From JBOHSA01 sp050732995 (GTDB lineage: Bacteria; Gemmatimonadota; Gemmatimonadetes; Gemmatimonadales; GWC2-71-9), in NCBI GenBank assembly GCA_050732995.1, contig JBOHSA010000208.1:1-11876 (forward strand): 11,876 bases of DNA. The letters are read 5' to 3'. The translations under genes and the position numbers were made by a program. This document shows, piece by piece, positions 7,649-11,876 of the stretch; the first letter of the stretch is position 1; the number at the start of each line of letters is the position of its first letter. The notes below the pieces were generated by a model that made no database searches, was not told the DNA's origin, and was given only the letters and a program-made list of their open reading frames with translations.

Positions 7649-7709
7649 AGCGCTCATAGGCCCCAATGTCGCACCCTCTCGCGGCGGCTAGGCTCTTACA
7701 TTGCGCCAA

Positions 7710-7741
7710 GGGGCCTGGTGGGAGTAATCCCGCCAGGCCCC
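7710..7741 (-). terminator. Strong stem-loop after the copper radical oxidase gene
   Basis: Two 14-nt arms (7710-7723 and 7728-7741) pair with a single G-T wobble around a 4-nt GTAA loop. The hairpin starts 60 nt past the oxidase stop codon in the transcribed direction. The stem strength fits a Rho-independent terminator, but only two T residues follow on the minus strand, so termination is probable and not certain. It would separate the oxidase transcript from the small ORF and MPE genes. Confidence 0.6.
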
Positions 7742-7785
7742 CGGCATTGGAGCGAGGTGCAATACCGCCAAAGCCCTCCGAGCCT

Positions 7786-7800
7786 ACGCAACAGGTATAT
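7786..7800 (-). promoter_or_regulatory. ACCTGTTGCG-type element abutting the oxidase stop codon
   Basis: On the minus strand ATATACCTGTTGCGT begins right after the TAA of the oxidase gene. The core ACCTGTTGCG is identical to the core of the elements upstream of the 1215-aa gene and the broken MPE copy. Here it precedes the stem-loop and the candidate small gene. It may be a promoter or regulator site for what follows, or part of a dispersed repeat. Its role is inferred from the sequence match alone. Confidence 0.3.
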
Positions 7801-10800
7801 TTATTGGCTGCGTCCTGCCGTGTAGTGGGTCATGATGCGGTCGAGCGGCAGAGCCCTCGCGTAGACTGCGACCTCGTCGAGGTCGCCCCTGAAGTACGGA
7901 TAGCCCGTCGCCTTCCCCACCAGCAGGCTGGCGGCGTTACTGAGGTTGCCAGGGATTGGGCCGGCGGTCGCCTGTGCCATCCCGTCGACGTAGATCGTGA
8001 TCCCTGTGTCGCGGTCGAAGACGACGGCGACGTGGTGCCAGGCGCCGTCATCGACTCGGACGGCGGGCCCGTATACCTGCCGCGTCACCGCGCCGTCGAA
8101 GAGCTTCACGCGGATGCCGCCAACGTGGCTACCGTCGTCGGTCACCGTGACCTGCCAGTACGGCCCGGAGGCTTGCTTCGAGATGGTCGCCTGCTCGACG
8201 TTGCGCGAGGTCGTCAGCCAGAACTCGACGGTGAAGTCCTCCGTCCCGAAGTCGAGGCTGCCGCTGGCCGGATCACCCATGTTGACCTGGTCGTTGGAGC
8301 CGTCGAAGCGGGCAGCCGTGTTCGCGTCACCGGCGATCACCCCCGGCGCGCCGAGCACGACGCCGTTCTGGTAGGCGCCGGGCGCGACGCCCATCTCGTC
8401 GTTGGCGACCGTTCCGCTCGCCTCACCGAGCCGCCAGTAGGCCCGGGGCGCGTCGCTCATCACCATACCGGCGTACGGAGGCGGATCGACGATCGTGAAG
8501 GTGTGCGCTGTGCTGAAGCCGGTGTTGCCGGACGCATCCGACTGCTCCGCCCGCCCGGTGTACAGGCCAACGGCGAGCGGTGACGCAGCATCAACCGAAT
8601 ACGAGCCACCGGCCCCAACCGTCGCGCTCAGCGCCTGCACCAGCGTCCCGCCCGTCCCCGCACCGGCATACACCTTCACCGTCAGCGAGCCCAGGTCCCC
8701 GGCCGCGGTGCCCCCGGTGCCCGAGAAGGTTGGCCGTGTGTCGCTCGTAGAGCTGCCGTCTGCGGGCGCGGCCAGTGTGACCGTCGGCGGCTTGGTGTCG
8801 GGCTCCGGTGCGCTGACCGTGAAGGTGTTCGCCGTGCTGAAGCCGGTGTTGCCGGACGCATCCGACTGCTCCGCCTGCCCGGTGTACAGGCCCACGGCGA
8901 GCGGCGACGCAGCATCAACCGTGTAGGAGCCACCGGCCCCAAGCGGCGCGCTTAGAGTCTGCACCAGCGCCCCGCCCGTCCCCGTACTGGCATACACCTT
9001 CACCGTGACTGAGCCTAAGTCCCCGGCCGCGGTGCCCGCGCTGCCGGAGAAGGTCGGCCGTGCGTCGCTCGTAGAGCTGCCGTTCGTGGGCGTGGCCAGT
9101 GTGACCGTTGGCGGCGTGATGTCGGGCGCCGGCGCGCTGATCGTGAAGGTGTTCGCCGCGCTGAAGCCGGTGTTGCGGCTCGCGTCCCGCTGCTCGGCTA
9201 GCACGGTGTACGTTCCCGGGGCGAGCGCAGACGAGGCGTCGACGGAGTAGGGTCCCTCGCAAGCGCGGACGGTGGTCAGCGCCTGGACGAGGGTCCCGGC
9301 GGTTCCCGTTCCGGCGTACACCTTGACTATGACGGGCTTCGAGTCGCCAGCAGCCGTGCCGGCCGTGCCGGCGAAACGCGGCGTCGTATTGGTCGTGGAA
9401 CTCCCATCCGCAGGCGTGGTCAGCGCTGGGGCCGGCGGCGTGTTGTCGGGCAGTGGAGGAGGCCCCGGAGGAGGCGGAGAACCTGCTGCGGAGATGTGTA
9501 CCCATGAGGCGACGGACGGGACGCCGTCGGAGAGGATGAACAGCATGTACCAGCCTGGGGGGGCGTGGTTGCCGTCGGGGGGCGCCGTGACGCTCAGCGT
9601 CGCGCCGTCGGTCGCGGTGAACGCGAGCTGAAGGTGCCGCTGGTCAAAGTTGACAGAGTGGGTGACTGAGTGCGGTTTGATGAAGGCGATGCTCTCGATC
9701 TTGGAGGCGTCGGGAGTCGAGACGGCAAACGTTTGGCCGTAGCGCACGAACGACGGAGCGGCCGCGATAGTCGGCCGAGGCCCCTTGAACAGGTACGGCG
9801 GAGAGTAGATCTCCCCCGTCGTCTGGTACGACGACGACGAGTTCTGGCCGGCGGAGAGTACACGGCCGTCGGGCAGCAGGACGGCCGTCGAGTGGTACAT
9901 CCGCGGCGCCGTCTGCGTCGCCATCACCGTCCATGTCTCCGTCGCGGGGTCGAACAGCTCCGCCTCCCGGACGGGGCCCCCGAAATTGCCGAAGCCGCCG
10001 CCGCCGATGGCGAGCACCTTGCCGTCCGGTAAGAGCACGCCGTTCAGCCATTGGCGCTTGTTTTTCATCGACCCTGTGTATCGCACCGTCGGCGTGGGGC
10101 CCGCGAAGTCGATGATCTCGGCCGTCGCCGTCGAGCCTCCGGTGCCCCGGCCGCCGAACCGGAGCAGCTTGGTGAGGCCTGGTAGGAGGATCGAGATGCC
10201 GGATTCGCCTCTGGTCCCGTACAGTGTGGTGGTGGCCGCCCTCCACGTGTTTGCGGACGGGTCGAAGAGCTCGATCACCCGGAGATTTGAAAAGACGAGA
10301 TTGCCGGTCGGAAGCAGGTGCAGCCGCGGGTAGAAGCCGAGGTATTTCGTCACGCTCGAGGGGAGCCGCGTGACGGTGTTCGTGGCGGGGTCGAAGGACT
10401 CGTGCGTCAGACACTCTCCGCCAAAGACGAGCACGCGGCCGTCCGCGAGCTCGACGGTCGTCGGATACCAACGGGCGGCGTCCAGGGGCGCCGCCTCGCT
10501 GAACGTGCCGGTCGCGGGGTCGAAGAAGTCGTTCTCGGCCGTGCCGACCTCTCCCGCGAACTTGTATTCGTGTCCCGCGCTGACGAAGAGCCGCCCGTCG
10601 GCCAGATGCGAGTGGCCCCCGCAGAAGACGTCCCGCTGCCGGTTGTTTATACTGACATTCTCGATGTTCCCGGTCGCCGGATCCCAAAGACGGGCCTCGC
10701 TGCCGACCGCCGAACGCGGAAAAGTGAAGACCAACACCTTGCCGGTCGGGAGGACAATGCTGTGAATAGCGGCGATCCCTATTTCGAAAGGGGGGCTCCA

Positions 10801-10920
10801 CATGCCGCCGATGTCGGGGTCGGGCGCGAGGAGCTGTAGCATCTTGCCCGGCAGAGTGAGCCAATCGCGACAGGCGGCGGCCGCAACGAAAACGAACCCG
10901 CCGAGTGCCAGCTTCCGCAT
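7801..10920 (-). CDS. Copper radical oxidase-like lipoprotein with Ig-like repeats and a LamG domain
   Basis: The 1039-aa product starts at the ATG that opens a clear lipoprotein signal (MRKLALGGFV, lipobox A-A-A-C17). The frame stays open upstream into the broken MPE copy, but that stretch does not resemble this family. Domains: Kelch-type beta-propeller about 45-377; galactose-oxidase-like early-set domain (DUF1929 type) about 381-477; Pro-rich linker 481-497; Ig-like repeats 495-602, 603-710 and 711-818; LamG/ConA-like jellyroll about 819-1037 (YWRLGE, DGAWHHV). By motif match to galactose oxidase, C100 (DVFCGG) and Y152 (ARWYP) would form the Cys-Tyr cofactor, with Y342-H343 (MYHS) and H421 (THSVN) as copper ligands. 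W291 might be the stacking Trp, uncertain. The family oxidises primary alcohols or aldehydes with O2 to give H2O2; the substrate here is unknown. LamG and Ig modules suggest surface display and glycan or wall contact. The RBS is weak (GGA about 9 nt upstream). Confidence 0.93.
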   Translation of the reverse strand: MRKLALGGFVFVAAAACRDWLTLPGKMLQLLAPDPDIGGMWSPPFEIGIAAIHSIVLPTGKVLVFTFPRSAVGSEARLWDPATGNIENVSINNRQRDVFCGGHSHLADGRLFVSAGHEYKFAGEVGTAENDFFDPATGTFSEAAPLDAARWYPTTVELADGRVLVFGGECLTHESFDPATNTVTRLPSSVTKYLGFYPRLHLLPTGNLVFSNLRVIELFDPSANTWRAATTTLYGTRGESGISILLPGLTKLLRFGGRGTGGSTATAEIIDFAGPTPTVRYTGSMKNKRQWLNGVLLPDGKVLAIGGGGFGNFGGPVREAELFDPATETWTVMATQTAPRMYHSTAVLLPDGRVLSAGQNSSSSYQTTGEIYSPPYLFKGPRPTIAAAPSFVRYGQTFAVSTPDASKIESIAFIKPHSVTHSVNFDQRHLQLAFTATDGATLSVTAPPDGNHAPPGWYMLFILSDGVPSVASWVHISAAGSPPPPGPPPLPDNTPPAPALTTPADGSSTTNTTPRFAGTAGTAAGDSKPVIVKVYAGTGTAGTLVQALTTVRACEGPYSVDASSALAPGTYTVLAEQRDASRNTGFSAANTFTISAPAPDITPPTVTLATPTNGSSTSDARPTFSGSAGTAAGDLGSVTVKVYASTGTGGALVQTLSAPLGAGGSYTVDAASPLAVGLYTGQAEQSDASGNTGFSTANTFTVSAPEPDTKPPTVTLAAPADGSSTSDTRPTFSGTGGTAAGDLGSLTVKVYAGAGTGGTLVQALSATVGAGGSYSVDAASPLAVGLYTGRAEQSDASGNTGFSTAHTFTIVDPPPYAGMVMSDAPRAYWRLGEASGTVANDEMGVAPGAYQNGVVLGAPGVIAGDANTAARFDGSNDQVNMGDPASGSLDFGTEDFTVEFWLTTSRNVEQATISKQASGPYWQVTVTDDGSHVGGIRVKLFDGAVTRQVYGPAVRVDDGAWHHVAVVFDRDTGITIYVDGMAQATAGPIPGNLSNAASLLVGKATGYPYFRGDLDEVAVYARALPLDRIMTHYTAGRSQ
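8467..9438 (-). repeat. Three in-frame tandem repeats of 324 bp encoding Ig-like domains
   Basis: The units are 9438-9115, 9114-8791 and 8790-8467, each exactly 324 bp (108 aa). The marker GTGAAGGTGT recurs on the plus strand at 8495, 8819 and 9143. The second and third units look nearly identical at DNA level over most of their length, while the first is more diverged, so the last duplication is recent or the units are being homogenised. Protein units begin with PP(T/A)xxLxxPxDGSST and end near the NTGFSxAxTF motif. Confidence 0.85.
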
Positions 10921-10995
10921 GATGATCCGCGGTGCGTCAGGCCGGAGAGGCCCACCATTCCTCGCGGCAGGCGTGCGACCGACGAAACAGCGAAA

Positions 10996-11013
10996 GCGCC
11001 GCCGATGCGGCGC
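10996..11013 (-). other. 7-bp GC hairpin at the end of the broken MPE copy
   Basis: GCGCCGC-CGAT-GCGGCGC is a perfect 7-bp stem with a 4-nt loop. On the minus strand it is followed by TTTCGCTGTTTCG, giving weak terminator character. Homology to the MPE genes stops at 11011, inside this hairpin, so it marks the junction between MPE sequence and the flank of the oxidase gene. Confidence 0.45.
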
Positions 11014-11486
11014 CGAGCCCACCGCCATGCTGATGCTGCTGTTCAGCACCACCACGTGCCACGCCCCCACGTCGTAGCTGTAGTAGTATCCCCTGCCCGC
11101 CTCCCCCGCAGCCGCCCCAAAGTAGCCGAAGTGGCCCCCACCCCCGCCGTCTTGTGGTCGTCATCGCCGGGCGGCGGCCGCGTGCGCCCCGCGTGCCGGC
11201 CCCACGACGGCCCATAGCAGTTCTGGAAGTCGCTCGTCGCCCCGCCGGCGTAGACGTTGTCGCCGGCCGTGAAAACGGTGCCCAGGATGCCGTCGAGCAG
11301 GAGCGCGGCCTGCTCGTCGTTCTGCCGGTCGCACCGCGCGATGTTCCCCGCCCCGACGAGGACGACGGCGTTCGGGCCGGCGGCCGGCGGCGTGGGACGA
11401 TCGGTGCAGGTGGAGAACACGAGAACTGACGCGACGGCGATCGCCGTTCTGAGGATCGCCGAGAGACGCACGAGGGATGTCGTCAC
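11011..11486 (-). pseudogene. Frameshifted and truncated third copy of the triple-MPE lipoprotein gene
   Basis: From a GTG at 11486-11484 the frame encodes a signal ending VFSTC27, TDRP as in the 1135-aa protein, then an MPE domain of the altered class: GAGNIARC, GDNVY, FQNCYGPSWGRH, PGDDDH. Around 11133-11145, in a C-run region, one base appears to be missing. The homologous frame resumes with HFGYFGAAAGEAG, GYYYSYDVGAWH (one extra Tyr codon against the paralogues) and VVVLNSSISMAVGSA. Homology ends at 11011, about 125 aa into the first MPE domain; the rest of that domain, the PKDs and the other two MPE domains are absent. It has lost all catalytic potential. The remnant merges in frame with the oxidase gene's upstream region, so automated annotation may wrongly extend the oxidase start. 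Confidence 0.85.
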
Positions 11487-11542
11487 AGTCCCGTCCAGTG
11501 TGGGCGTGCCGCTGAACGTAGGGCCCGGGGCGCAGTTCGGCG

Positions 11543-11584
11543 GTATCGCGCGGCCGCCACAGTGTGCGTTTTACGCAACAGGTC
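11543..11584 (-). promoter_or_regulatory. Conserved upstream element of the MPE genes (copy at the broken gene)
   Basis: On the minus strand this reads GACCTGTTGCG, then ACACTGTGGCGGCCGCGCGATAC, nearly the same as 3770-3728. It lies 57-98 nt before the GTG of the broken copy. If it is a promoter it may still drive transcription toward the oxidase gene, as no other clear promoter is visible before it. Confidence 0.45.
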
Positions 11585-11641
11585 CTAAGCTATGATTGCG
11601 GCGCCAACAACCGTCACCGGACCATATCGCAAAAGATACGC

Positions 11642-11876
11642 CTAGGCGCGAACCTCCACCCCCACTCCGACTCCCAACAATCTCGCGGCACTCCCATCCC
11701 GCACCGCCACTTCCACCGTTCCCCCGCTCCCGGCGAACGCCACGAGCGCCCCGCGCTCCACGTCGCCGAACGTACGCCGGAGCAGCCCCACGTCCGTTCC
11801 CGCCACGCGGATCCGCACCCCCGGCTCGACCCGCTCGGCCGGGAGGTTGGAGATCAGCGTGCCGAAGCGGTCGATG
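11642..11876 (-). CDS. SAM hydroxide adenosyltransferase (DUF62), C-terminal 77 aa, partial
   Basis: Only the 3' end is in the window; the 5' part lies beyond base 11876. The 77 residues open with IDRFGTLISNL, matching the conserved (I/V)DRFGNLITN motif at the start of the C-terminal beta-barrel of the SAM-dependent chlorinase/fluorinase/hydroxide adenosyltransferase family. They continue with a GTVEVAVRDGSAARLLG stretch, also typical, and end VGVEVRA then TAG. Family members are usually about 260-290 aa, so roughly two thirds is missing. Known members hydrolyse S-adenosylmethionine to adenosine and methionine, or halogenate it; the hydroxide activity is the usual one in bacteria. The visible part cannot separate these. 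The gene is probably unrelated in function to the lipoproteins. Confidence 0.85.
   Translation of the reverse strand, partial: IDRFGTLISNLPAERVEPGVRIRVAGTDVGLLRRTFGDVERGALVAFAGSGGTVEVAVRDGSAARLLGVGVGVEVRA

Larger units (their letters stand above)
7386..7800. other. Intergenic region between the oxidase gene and the 1135-aa MPE gene
   Basis: This 415-bp gap holds, from right to left, a GCAACAGGT-type element directly after the oxidase stop codon, a strong stem-loop (7710-7741), a candidate small gene with a good RBS (7508-7636), and the upstream element of the 1135-aa gene (7452-7474). No RNA gene or mobile element is recognisable. Confidence 0.6.

Noticed and set aside
10921..11070. An upstream ATG that would extend the oxidase protein by 50 residues
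   Set aside because: The extra residues are the tail of the broken MPE copy (GAWHVVVLNSS) plus non-homologous sequence. The lipoprotein signal begins cleanly at the ATG at 10920.
11590..11641. Terminator for the SAM hydroxide adenosyltransferase gene
   Set aside because: Only a very short imperfect stem (GTATC with GATAT) is visible and no T tract is placed after it.

Overview
This is a GC-rich (roughly two thirds G+C by eye) bacterial segment. Every convincing gene lies on the minus strand and most products are predicted secreted lipoproteins. GTG starts, lipobox signal peptides, PKD/Ig/LamG-type extracellular modules and sparse Shine-Dalgarno signals suit an environmental Gram-negative, perhaps Gemmatimonadota. 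That placement is a weak inference; there is no rRNA or other marker gene.

Layout, read in the direction of transcription (right to left). At 11876-11642 is the 3' end of a SAM hydroxide adenosyltransferase (DUF62) gene. At 11486-11011 is a frameshifted, truncated copy of a metallophosphoesterase (MPE) lipoprotein gene that keeps its upstream region and signal peptide. It breaks off at a small hairpin, and 91 bp later starts a 1039-aa lipoprotein (10920-7801). That protein has a copper-radical-oxidase (galactose oxidase/GlxA-like) beta-propeller with all five expected active-site residues, three Ig-like repeats of exactly 108 aa, and a C-terminal LamG/ConA-like domain. A gap of about 415 bp (7800-7386) holds a strong hairpin, a candidate 42-aa small gene with a good RBS, and the upstream region of the next gene. 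Then come two tandem paralogues of 1135 aa (7385-3978) and 1215 aa (3713-66). Each is an exported protein with three MPE domains separated by PKD domains. Each MPE gene is followed by a G/C-rich repeat or hairpin tract.

The main observation is the architecture of the two large MPE proteins. The middle domain carries the full purple-acid-phosphatase-type motif set (GD, GDNxY, GNHD, HH, HDH). The first and third domains share one different, consistent set (GN, GDxxx, GDxD, WH, HYR/HFR). The pattern is therefore altered-canonical-altered in both genes, and the altered class is well conserved elsewhere, including four cysteines per domain. This looks like a selected division of labour between one catalytic domain and two flanking pseudo-enzyme or retuned-metal domains, not random decay.

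The three MPE loci share upstream sequence, and the two intact ones share 3' flanking sequence. Whole transcription units therefore appear to have been duplicated, with the third copy broken beside the oxidase gene. Together the genes suggest a surface or periplasmic set acting on phosphorylated and carbohydrate-like substrates, but nothing in the sequence identifies the substrates.
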